In this document: positions 21,509 to 30,061 of the stretch, in pieces
Position numbering within the stretch: position 1 is the stretch's first letter
Layout: the number at the start of each line of letters is the position of its first letter
NCBI GenBank assembly: GCA_008330645.1
Contig: VLTN01000052.1
Coordinates: forward strand, 1 to 64,000
DNA: 64,000 nt
From: Cafeteria roenbergensis
Taxonomy: Eukaryota > Sar > Bigyra > Bicosoecida > Cafeteriaceae
Direction: 5' to 3'
Notes under the pieces: model-generated
Seen by the model: only the letters and a program-made list of their open reading frames with translations
Told to the model about the DNA's origin: nothing
The model's database searches: none
Program-made: the position numbers and the translations under genes

Positions 21509-22186
21509 ATGGCCGCTGCCAAGTGAGAGCCGCAGGCGCCCGCGGGCACCGCGTGGTTGCGCTGCTCCGCGCCCGCCCCGGCTCGGCACCGCCCCCACCC
21601 CCATTGCGGCGCGCCAGCACCCCGCAGCAGGCTACACCCACGTGTTGAGCCCCCGTGCCCCCTCCCGCTCGCTTCCCTGCAGCGCCACTGTGGAAGCCAA
21701 GCGAAAGGAGGCGCTCGAAAAGGACCGCGCAGCCGAGTTCAGCTCCGGACCGCTCTCTGTGCTGCTCAAGGCCGTAAAGCGCGAGCTCCCGGTCCTGATC
21801 AACGTGCGGAACGGGCACAAGCTTTTCGCCCGCGTGCGGGCGTTTGACCGCCACTGTAACATGTGAGCCTTGTGCCTCGCGCGCCGCAACAGCCGCCGCT
21901 TGCCTCCTCCTCCCCGGCATCCCAGAGAACGGGTTGGGTGCGCCCGCTGCACTGCTTCTTGGCCCCGCGCGCACAGGCTGCGCGTTCCAGATCCCGGCCA
22001 GCCTCGCGTCGCTCCTGCCTCCGCTGCCGGTGCCGGACTGCTCGCAGGGTGCTAGAGGACGTGATGGAGATGTGGACGGAACGCGGCCGCGGCGCCGGGG
22101 CGCGCAAGCTCAACCGCGAGCGCTCCATCAAGAAGCTCTTCCTGCGCGGCGACTCTGTCATCTTGGTGCTTCTTGACCCCAAGTGA
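21509..22186 (+). CDS. SNRPD2: small nuclear ribonucleoprotein SmD2
   Basis: Three exons, 21509-21522, 21683-21862 and 22048-22186, 110 residues. Exon 1 is only 14 nt (MAAA plus two bases). The product reads [10 protein letters not shown], then [24 protein letters not shown], then VLEDVMEMW and a C-terminal [18 protein letters not shown]. These are the two Sm motifs and the D2-specific FDRHCNMVLE segment. SmD2 forms part of the heteroheptameric ring on U1, U2, U4 and U5 snRNAs and acts in pre-mRNA splicing, which fits the intron-bearing genes around it. Length matches the family (about 108-118). It is divergently paired with the Myb gene. Confidence 0.95.
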
Positions 22187-22495
22187 TGGGGCGCTTCCCG
22201 TCAGTGCGTGTGTTGGTTGCCCCTCCGCCGATCGCCGCTCGGCACGTGGCAACCCAGCCCTGCTCGTCCAAGCCGCGGGTCCGCAGCCGCAACCACACGC
22301 CCCAATCCCGTGGCGTGTCTGGCGTGCGCGCCTCCTGCTGCCGCCACCGCTAACAGCTGGCCCCGTGGCGCGGGCCTCTGGCGGTCGCGCCGCCGGCCGG
22401 CAGAGCCTGTTCGAGCCGGCGAATCGCGTTTCCAAGCGCGTGCCAGCGGCGCAGCGAGCACTGCGCGGTGCACAGCGAGCCGCAACCAAGAAGCC

Positions 22496-23959
22496 ATGCA
22501 AAGCGGATCGCTCTTTGGCGACCCGCCTGATGTGCAGGCCGCGCCGGAACGCGAGGGCCGGGACGCGCTGCTCGCGCAGCTCGGCGACAGCCCCGCCGCG
22601 CTCCACGAGTACTTTATGCAGGGACGGAGCCTCGCTGGGCTCTTGCAGTTGCCGAACATATCGGCCGCGGCGGCGCAGCCGCCTCCGCAGTGGCGAGACA
22701 CGCACGTGGTCCGCGCTGACGCGCGCGTGGAGCCCGGCAGCTTGCAGTTCGTTCGCGCGCCCGACGCCGGCCCCTCCGCCGTGCGGCTGCGCGCGAAGAT
22801 CGTGTGTGCAACGCCGTGCGTTGCTGTGGCCGCACTGCTCGCACAGGACGTGCGCGCCCCTCTGCCAGTCGCGGTGGGGGCGTCGGCAGCGTCCGGCCAA
22901 TCCGCCGAGTTCACCACTGAGCTGCTCGCCGTCGCGGTGTCCTCCCCCGTCGGGCTCGACCCCGGCCCCGCGCGCGAAGTGGACTTCGACGCCACCCTGG
23001 ACCTCTCCCGGCTGCGGCCGGACGACGGCGTCCCGGCACCCGACTCGCCGGACTGCTACTGGCCCGTCGTGGTGTGCCTTCGCTCGCTGGACCCGGACAG
23101 GGAGCCAGCGCCGCTCCAGCCGGCGGGGGCGGGCGCGGGGGCGCCGACGAGCACGCCAGGCCCGGCGGCCGCGCCCCCAAAGGCCGGCCGCGGCACGGAG
23201 CAGCATGCAGCCCCGGCTGCGGCCGCCACCTCGGGGGGGGCCTTCGCCGCTTCTGGCGGCGCTGCCGATGGCGCGGCCCCGCTCGAGCGGTACGCCGTCG
23301 CTGTGAGAGACGCCGGTGCTGCCCTCGAAGAGGAGGCGCCTTCTGGCGCTGGCGGCGCTGGCGACGCCGATGCCGATGCCGACGGCGCTGCCGACGGCGA
23401 TGGCGGGTCGCTGTGGGGCGTCCGCGTGGACACTGCGCAGCAGCATGTGCTCGCGCTGGCGTCCTTCGAGCTTGCCCCTGTGCCCGCCGCGTCGCCTGGG
23501 GATGCGGACGGCGACGGGGGCGCCGCCCCGGCCCTCCCCACCGTAGCCCTGCTGGAGGAGCGAGTGCAGGTGCCGCAGGGGGTGTACGTGGTGCGCGAGG
23601 TGTTCGGCGGGGAGGGGGAGGGCGCTGCCGGCGGGGGTGGCGCTGCCGGGGGGGGTGGCGAGTCGCAGGAGTGCGTGGTGTGTCTGACGGCGCCCCGGGA
23701 CACGGTGCTGCTGCCGTGTCGGCACATGTGCGTCTGCAGCGCGTGCGCGCAGCAGCTGCGGCGGCAGACCAACAAGTGCCCAGTGTGCCGCTCGGTGGCG
23801 TCGCTGATGCTGCGCTTCGACGAGGAGGCGCCGCCCATCGACGTGCGGCTGGACGCAGCGGGGCCGGCGGGGGCGGTGTCGGAGCAGGCGGTGCTGGTGG
23901 ATGCGGCGTCGACGGCTGGCGCTGCCGGTGGCCCGGGGGCCGCCGCGCCCTCCGCGTGA
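22496..23959 (+). CDS. RING-type E3 ubiquitin ligase, MGRN1/RNF157-like
   Basis: Single exon, 487 residues from ATG 22496. A C3HC4 RING lies at about residues 392-431: ECVVCL, then DTVLLPCRHMCVCSACA, then a NKCPVCRS end. This close spacing and the LPCRHMCVC wording are typical of the MGRN1/RNF157/LOG2 group, monomeric RING E3s that pair with an E2 to ubiquitinate targets. The N-terminal half holds segments like the DAR2-type beta-rich domain of that group (SPVGLDPGPAREVDFDATL and VLEERVQVPQGVYVVREV-like), separated by a long Ala/Gly-rich insertion at about 200-310. There is no membrane segment or signal. It starts about 310 bp downstream of SmD2 on the same strand. Confidence 0.82.
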   Translation: MQSGSLFGDPPDVQAAPEREGRDALLAQLGDSPAALHEYFMQGRSLAGLLQLPNISAAAAQPPPQWRDTHVVRADARVEPGSLQFVRAPDAGPSAVRLRAKIVCATPCVAVAALLAQDVRAPLPVAVGASAASGQSAEFTTELLAVAVSSPVGLDPGPAREVDFDATLDLSRLRPDDGVPAPDSPDCYWPVVVCLRSLDPDREPAPLQPAGAGAGAPTSTPGPAAAPPKAGRGTEQHAAPAAAATSGGAFAASGGAADGAAPLERYAVAVRDAGAALEEEAPSGAGGAGDADADADGAADGDGGSLWGVRVDTAQQHVLALASFELAPVPAASPGDADGDGGAAPALPTVALLEERVQVPQGVYVVREVFGGEGEGAAGGGGAAGGGGESQECVVCLTAPRDTVLLPCRHMCVCSACAQQLRRQTNKCPVCRSVASLMLRFDEEAPPIDVRLDAAGPAGAVSEQAVLVDAASTAGAAGGPGAAAPSA

Positions 23960-24267
23960 CGGCACGCGTGAGAGCCAGCCAGCTTCTGTGATGGCAATTG
24001 CGTGAGGCTGCGCGGACGCGGGCGCGAACCGGTCGCCGTTTGGGGAGTGGGGCTTCCGGGCTCACACACACGCACGAGGCAACACAGCTGCTGTTCCCGC
24101 CCTGACAGGGCACACAGCAGCAACACGGCCAAAGCAGAAGGCCGGCCCAGTTGACGCCGGAGGGGCCGGGAGGGCGCTCGGGAGCGGGCACGGGCCAGGC
24201 AGTGGACAGGGTTGGGGACGATGGACGGAAGCCGCGCCGGAGGCGGCTGCTCCGGGGGCGGGAGGCC
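23960..24267. other. convergent intergenic spacer
   Basis: 308 bp between the 3' ends of the RING gene and the TOM22-like gene. I see no gene or clear terminator in it. Confidence 0.6.
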
Positions 24268-25214
24268 TCAGGCGCTGGCGCCTTCGCCGCCCTGGGCGGG
24301 GGCGTCGGACCCGCCGGACGCGGCCCCGACGAGAGCGCCGATGGTGGATGTGATGGACTGGTTGTTCCGGAACTGCGCGAGCTGGCGCTGCAGCTCCTCC
24401 ACCTGCTGGCTCTGCTGCTCCTTCTCGACCACCAGCATCGCCTCGCGCTGCATCTCGATCAGCACGGGAACGGCCAGGAGAGTGGCAGCGCAGAAGGTGA
24501 ACCACGCGGCCGAGGTGGCGAAGCCGGTCGCGGGGCCGGCCAGCTCGCCCGCCTTGGTCCACATCCAGCTGGCGGTCTCCGTCGCCTTCTCGAGCACCGA
24601 CTGCGCAGGCGCACGGGACGCACGGACCAGAAACGCAACGGCTCCTTGTCCGGTGGTTGCGTGCGACGGCGCCGTGGCAGCCGCGTCGCGCGCGCGCGCG
24701 CGCGCGCGCGCCCCGAAGGGCCAGCAGGCCAGCCCTCCGACGCGCGCAGCCTCGCAATCCGGCTCGGCTCCGGGGAAGGAAAACGACTGAGAAGGCAGCC
24801 CCGCGCGGCACACGAGCAAGCGCAGCTGCCGGCCTCGGAACCGGGGGCGCGCTGGCGACCGCCCAGCAGCCGGGAGCAGCACGAGAGGCACACTCACCTT
24901 GTTTTCGCGCTTGCCCTCCTCGGGGAGCTTGGCAAGAGGCTTGGCGCCAGGCATGCCACCGAACGCGGCGGCCATCTGTGCAAGCTGGTCTCCCTCGCTG
25001 CTGGGCGCTGGAGTGGGGGGCGCTGCCTCAGGCCTGGGCGATTCCCCTGGCTGTTCCCTCGGCGCAGTTCTCTGGCGAGGCCTGCAGCTCTGCCGCCGGG
25101 CGCTCGCGCGATCGGCCAACTGCCCTGCCGTGATCCTTCCATTTTCCGCGTGACTCTGACGAGGCGCCGCCCTCACCACCGGAGGGTTTCCTGGAGCTCC
25201 AACATGGTGAGCAT
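24268..25214 (-). CDS. TOM22: TOM22-like mitochondrial import receptor
   Basis: Three exons, 25177-25214, 24898-25081 and 24268-24600, 184 residues from ATG 25214. Exon 3 encodes a single membrane span at about residues 105-123 (SAAWFTFCAATLLAVPVLI). It is preceded by the conserved-looking ETASWMWTKAGELAG and followed by an intermembrane-space tail rich in Glu/Gln (EKEQQSQQVEELQRQL). Tom22 is the central receptor and organiser of the TOM translocase in the outer mitochondrial membrane, with cytosolic N-terminus, one span with a helix-breaking proline, and a short inner tail; all three are visible. The acidic cytosolic domain is weaker than in animals. Exon 1 is short and its choice is the least certain part. 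Divergent from L7a. Confidence 0.7.
24687..24711. repeat. (CG)12 dinucleotide run in a TOM22 intron
   Basis: Alternating CG of about 25 bp within the second intron of the TOM22-like gene. This is a Z-DNA-prone sequence. Confidence 0.85.
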
Positions 25215-25433
25215 CGCTGCTCGCCTTGAAGGTGGCGTTGATAGGGTGTGCCCATGAGGCGCCGAAAGGCGCTGGGGTCCGGTCCTGGCCTCGCCAGGCT
25301 GCTCGACTGAGCAGGCCGGCGGCCGCTCGTGGCTGCGCAAGCAACCGCGAGCCGCCGCTGGCGCCGCCCCCCAGCGCTGTTGAAGGCAGCCGTGGCCCGC
25401 TAGCGGGACCAAAACCTCGTTCCTCTTCGTTAC

Positions 25434-26407
25434 ATGCTCCGCCCTAGCGCCCCGCAGTCCGGCCGCCGCGCTACCAACAAGGGCGCTGCCACCAAGCGCG
25501 CCGGCAAGGCCAAGACGGCCGACCCGCTCTTCCCCGCGCGCAAGCGCAACTTCCGCATCGGCGGCGACATCCAGGTGAGCTTGCTGTCAGCGCCAGCATC
25601 GAACCGGGCGGGAACGGGTGCGGGACGCCCGTGGCCTGCCCGACTTCTTGGCTGCAATCGCCGCCCGCGCTCAAGCAGCGGCTTTGCCTCTTCGTTCCCA
25701 CGCGCCCCGCCACTGCCGCCCCGCTCGTGCTCCCACCCGCGCGTGCTGGTGTCCCGCAGCCGGTCAAGGACCTCTCCCGCTTCGTGCGCTGGCCGCGCTA
25801 CGTGCGCCTCCAGCGCCAGCGCAAGGTCATCAACCAGCGCCTCAAGGTCCCCCCTGGCATCAACCAGTTCCGCCACGCCCTCGACCGCGCCGACTCCGTG
25901 CCCGTGTTCAAGCTCTTCGCTAAGTACACCCCGGAGTCCAAGACCGAGAAGGCCGCCCGCCTCGAGGCTGTGGCCAGCGGCGCCGCCGCCGCCACCGCCC
26001 CGCCCCCGGTGGTGCACTTCGGCCTCAAGCACGTGACCTACCTCATCGAGAAGCGCCAGGCCAAGCTTGTCCTCATCGCCTCCGATGTCGACCCCATCGA
26101 GCTCATCGTGTGGCTCCCGGCCCTCTGCCGCAAGATGGACATCCCCTACCTCATGGTCAAGTCCAAGGCCCGCCTCGGCGCCCTTGTGCACCAGAAGAAG
26201 GCCACCGCCGTGTGCCTGACTGAGGTCAACGGCGCCGACAGCGCTGCCTTCGACACCATCGCCACCATGGCTCGCGAGCGCTTCAACGACAACGTCGAGA
26301 TCCGCCGCAAGTGGGGTGGCGGCATCATGGGCCTCAAGACCACCAAGCGCCTTGAGAAGCGTGACGCCATGATGAAGGCTGAGGCGGCCAAGAAGGCCAT
26401 GTACTGA
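25434..26407 (+). CDS. RPL7A: 60S ribosomal protein L7a (eL8)
   Basis: Two exons, 25434-25574 and 25760-26407, 262 residues. Landmarks: NFRIGGDIQ before the intron, then DLSRFVRWPRYVRLQRQR, LKVPPGINQF, LVLIASDVDPIELIVWLPALC, and KARLGALVHQKKATAVCLTEV, the L7Ae-type RNA-binding core. A C-terminal KWGGGIMGLK follows. eL8 binds 28S rRNA in the large subunit. Length equals the usual 255-270. Intron phase 0 with GTGAG donor and CCGCAG acceptor. The codon choice is almost wholly C-ending, as expected for a highly expressed gene. Confidence 0.96.
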
Positions 26408-26560
26408 TTTCAGTGCTTCAGTGGTTGCCTGCAACCCTGGGCTCGTGTGACGCCCGCAGGAAACCATTGCTCCGGTGCCAAGCACTCCGCCGCGCTTCTC
26501 GACCACACACGCACGCATTTGCTCACGCACGAGAGTTGAGGCGCGCTGCAGCCCCGCGAC

Positions 26561-28855
26561 TCAAGAGCGAGAGTCAAAGTCAAAGACCACGAGCTGTTCG
26601 TCGCTGGGCGGCGCTCGGCAGAGCAGCGACAGCGCGGAGGACACGTCGAACGTGGGAGCTATGCCGACCGGCCGCGCCGCGAAGGGGTTCGGAAGCGACT
26701 GCGCGCACGGGGGCACCGGTAGCGCCGGAGGCGCGAGCCCGGGCGCAGGGCGGAAGGCGGGCAGTGGCGATGCTCCTGGCGCCGTTGCCGCCTCCTCGGC
26801 AGCCACAGCCGCCCTCGCTGCCCTCTCAGCCTCCGCCGCCCTCTTGGCCGCCGCCGTCTGCTCGGCCTCCGCCGCCCTCTTGGCCGCCGCCGCCTGCTCG
26901 GCCTCCGCCGCCCTCTTGGCCGCCGCCGCCCTCTTGGCTGCCGCTGCTTGCTCAGCCTCCGCCGCCCTCTTGGCCGCCGCCGCCTGCTCGGCCTCCGCCG
27001 CCCTCTTGGCCGCCGCCGCCTGCTCGGCCTCCGCCGCCCTCTTGGCCGCCGCCGCCTGCTCGGCCTCCGCCGCCCTCTTGGCCGCCGCCGCCTGCTCGGC
27101 CTCCGCCGCCCTCTTGGCCGCCGCCGTCTGCTTTGCCGCCGCCGCATCTCGCCGCTCCTTTCGGCGCCGCTGCCTGGACGCTGCCCTTCGTTCCGCGTTC
27201 CTTGCTGCCTCGGCGGCCTGTCGCTGCTCCTCCTCCAGCACGCGCTCCAGCTCTCGCCGCGCCGCCTCGAGTCGCTCGTCCTCGCTTGCCACAGCGGCGG
27301 CCGGCGGGCCCGGCGCGCTGCTCGTCTTCGCTTCTTGCTCGCCCTTGCTGCCAGCCGCAGGAGCCGCCCCGAGCTCGGCCGACGGGACCGCTGCCTGCCC
27401 GCCGGCCGGCCCCGTTTTGACAGCACCTCGCAAGCCCGTCGTCGGCCCTGCTGTCGCGGGTTGCGCTCTGAACCTAACCGGCTCAGGCGCGGCGACGGGC
27501 TGGAGCGACGCCCCTGCTGCCGAGGCCGTCTCAGGGACCTTGCCGGCGCGACCAGCGCTGCGCCGCCCGCCGGATCGCACACCGGACCGAGCGGAGGCGA
27601 GGCCGCGGGGTGCCAGTTGCGCGGGTGCTGCCCCTGCCGCCGGGGCGCCCCGCACGCTGGTCGGGCCCTGCTGATGGAAGGGCAGCACCGAGGGAGGCAC
27701 GACCGTCGGGCGGCCCGCGCCGGCGGGCTGCGTGACCGATTCGTCGTCGCTGCTCTCCGTGTCGCTGCTGCCGAGCGCGGAGTACACGCGGAAGAGCGGC
27801 TGGTCCAGGTCCGCGAGCTCCGCCCGCGTCCTGCTGAGGGCGAGCCGGCCCCTGGGCCCGCCCGGTCTGGCGCCGCAGTCATCGCCACCTCGAGGCTCTG
27901 CACCCGGTGCGGAGCTGCTGGCCTTGCCGCCAGCGCCGGTCGCCGGCCCCGGGACAGCATCGCCTTGCGCAGCCCTGAGCGCGGCCTGGAGGCTGGCGAG
28001 CTTGAGGCGCGACCTCGTGGCCATGGCCGTGCGGGACAGCGGCGAGGGCGTCTTGGCCAACCGTTCGAGACACAGAGGCAGCTGGCGGTCGGACGAGCTC
28101 ACGCGCGCCTCGCTTCGACCGCTTTCGCTGTCGCCGGCGCCGCGTCCGCCTTGGCCACTGCTGTTGCTGCGAGCGGCGTGGGTCACCGTAGCGTGAACCT
28201 GCGACCGCTGGGCTGCGCTGCCGGGCTCGGCGGTCGGCGAGGCCGGCTCAACCGCATGGGGAGCCGCGGCCAATGCAGGCGACGCCTTGCGCCCGGAGGC
28301 AGCCGTGGCGGGCGAGGGGGCTGAGGTGCCGGACGGTGCCGGCCCAGGCGGGTCGGTTCGGGGCGTGCGCACCGTGCGGCCCGCCGCCATCATGGCGCGC
28401 TTGTGGAAGGCCAGCGCGGCGCGTTCAGCTGGGGGCAGCTCAAGCACTGCGATGACGCAGCCGCCTTCCGACGGAGCTCCCTGCAGGGTCACGCGGACCA
28501 CAGCACCGCGGCAAGCAGCGTGGGGGATGGTCATGGACGCGCCACCGCCCCGGGACACGACCACCGTCTGCTCGCCAGCCCAGCCGGGGAGTGGAGTGCC
28601 CGGCAGCGGACAAACCACCACTGTGACGTCCTCAGGCACGTCAGCGGTGAGGCGGAACCGGACGCGCGTCCCAGGCGCAACGCTTAGCTGCCCTGGTCGG
28701 AACGCGTTGAGTCCGGGGCCCGGGCGGCCCACGTTCACCACGGCGCAAGGCGGTGAGAGGACATCTGGATTGGCCAGCTTTCCGCCGCTCGCGTTCGCGG
28801 CTCTTCGGCCGAGTGCAGGCCGCGCGCTCCCGACGGGCGGGGAGCCCACGCTCAT
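26561..28855 (-). CDS. unrecognised coiled-coil protein with 12-residue repeats
   Basis: Not recognised. ATG 28855 is the first that precedes sequence of protein-like composition, giving 764 residues without an intron; a start further upstream is possible. Residues about 40-170 look like a beta-sandwich (alternating hydrophobics: VRFRLTADVPEDVTVVVCPL, VVRVTLQGAP). The middle is disordered and Ser/Pro/Ala-rich. From about residue 530 a long charged helix begins (ERLEAARRELERVLEEEQRQ), and residues about 573-678 consist of the repeat KRAAEAEQAAAA. The C-terminus is Pro-rich and ends VVFDFDSRS. A structural or cytoskeletal role would be a guess. The 3' end converges on L7a. Confidence 0.7.
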   Translation of the reverse strand: MSVGSPPVGSARPALGRRAANASGGKLANPDVLSPPCAVVNVGRPGPGLNAFRPGQLSVAPGTRVRFRLTADVPEDVTVVVCPLPGTPLPGWAGEQTVVVSRGGGASMTIPHAACRGAVVRVTLQGAPSEGGCVIAVLELPPAERAALAFHKRAMMAAGRTVRTPRTDPPGPAPSGTSAPSPATAASGRKASPALAAAPHAVEPASPTAEPGSAAQRSQVHATVTHAARSNSSGQGGRGAGDSESGRSEARVSSSDRQLPLCLERLAKTPSPLSRTAMATRSRLKLASLQAALRAAQGDAVPGPATGAGGKASSSAPGAEPRGGDDCGARPGGPRGRLALSRTRAELADLDQPLFRVYSALGSSDTESSDDESVTQPAGAGRPTVVPPSVLPFHQQGPTSVRGAPAAGAAPAQLAPRGLASARSGVRSGGRRSAGRAGKVPETASAAGASLQPVAAPEPVRFRAQPATAGPTTGLRGAVKTGPAGGQAAVPSAELGAAPAAGSKGEQEAKTSSAPGPPAAAVASEDERLEAARRELERVLEEEQRQAAEAARNAERRAASRQRRRKERRDAAAAKQTAAAKRAAEAEQAAAAKRAAEAEQAAAAKRAAEAEQAAAAKRAAEAEQAAAAKRAAEAEQAAAAKRAAAAKRAAEAEQAAAAKRAAEAEQTAAAKRAAEAERAARAAVAAEEAATAPGASPLPAFRPAPGLAPPALPVPPCAQSLPNPFAARPVGIAPTFDVSSALSLLCRAPPSDEQLVVFDFDSRS
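26828..27133 (-). repeat. 36-bp coding minisatellite (12-residue unit), about 8 copies
   Basis: The unit gcctccgccgccctcttggc+cgccgccgcctgctcg (36 bp) encodes KRAAEAEQAAAA in the coiled-coil gene. One partial unit gives KRAAAAKRAAEAEQ. The near identity of units suggests recent expansion. Confidence 0.9.
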
Positions 28856-30061
28856 TGCCTCTGATTTCGGGGACGAGGCTGGGCCGGAGGGCCGAGCGGG
28901 CGCTGGGCAGTGAGCGTTGCTGGCGCAGCGACACTTGCCCGCGAGACGGGGACGAAATTCTGGCCGCTCTGCCTTGTTTCCAGGCGGTCGACCGACGCAG
29001 CGCTGCAGGCGCCCGCGGTCCGGCGCTGCAACGCCCAACCTGCGGCTTGCAGCGTGTCGGTCACTAGGCGTTTCCCCGAGCAAGCACGTTCGCTGAACGG
29101 GCGCCGGTCCCAGAAGCACTCGAACGGCTTGCATTACTTCAGTGTCGCAGAGGCGCGACTGGCGGCCAAACGGGTTGAGGTGTGCGACGCCACCGCTCCA
29201 AGGAAGAGTGCGTGGTGCTGTCAGCGATGAAGTGGTGTGAACAGCGCAGCGTTTGTGACGCAGTATGCAGATTGCTGACTTGCTCGGCTGTGCTGATCGG
29301 ACTCCAAGCGGCCACCACGCATGCGACTGCGCGGACGCCACTCGTGCTTGTTCCGCGTAGCCAACGCCTGTGCGTCGGGCCACGCGAGCCGCAATGCCAC
29401 GACGAGCCCTGTTATTGCTGCTTCGCAATCCAGGTGCCTGGAGCTTCGAGCGACTCTGGTGTCCGGTCGACTTGGCAGCTCGCACAAGCTTCGTTCGAGC
29501 GCTGTGACGCTGTGTTCGAAGAACACAACGATTACGACAACAGGTTTTGCCACCTTCGTGTGGGAGTATGTTGGTGCAACTTGCGTGTGTTTCCCAGCCG
29601 GCATTTCAATCCTCACGAAGCTTGGAGAGTCTGGAAGCGTGGTCATGCATCATTCGTGTTCCAAACCCAGCTGCGTCTGCCGCACACCTGGGGTTCCGTC
29701 TTCGGCTCACCTGCTCCACCCCGTCCCACTGTAGCGCGTGACGTCAGCTCGGGAAGCGGCGCTGTCGCAGGAGCCTCTCGAGCAGGCGGAGGCCGCGGCT
29801 GTTTGGAGGTTTTGTCAGAGCTTGAGTGCTCACTCGTCCGCAACGAGGCCGCTTGCCGCACAGCTGCGCGCTGTAGATGGCAAAACCAGCGGGAAGTTCC
29901 GTGTGCCCCTCGCTGCGCCCGATGCTCCGCTGCAGCATGCCTCAGCGTTTTGGCCAAGCCCGGCAGAGCCACACACAAAAAGGTGCAAATGCTCCTTTGT
30001 CTGCTTGCCGCGACGCGCACAGCTCTGGGGCGCCGCAGGGCCGCTCAAGCCGGGCAGGGGC
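28856..30061. other. divergent intergenic region, 1.2 kb
   Basis: The longest gene-poor stretch of the right-hand part. GC content drops visibly between about 29100 and 29700. A + strand frame from 29182 to 30150 is open but cysteine-rich with no domain, and a frame continuous with the next gene opens at 29738. I regard the region as promoter and leader sequence, with the caveat that an upstream exon of the zinc-knuckle gene could lie here. Confidence 0.4.

Noticed and set aside
18123-21866. Very long + strand reading frame (over 1,200 codons) and similar frames on the minus strand across 17456-20273
   Set aside because: They are read-through of the 22-bp minisatellite, which is open in several frames on both strands. 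The translation is the 22-residue period RPEWGGAAAGMGRG..., and the flanks belong to the antisense of the Myb gene and to SmD2.
24268-25214. OPA3-like identity for the mitochondrial outer-membrane protein gene
   Set aside because: The single central span with a proline, the preceding ASWMWTKAG helix and the Gln/Glu tail fit TOM22 better; OPA3 signature residues are not seen.
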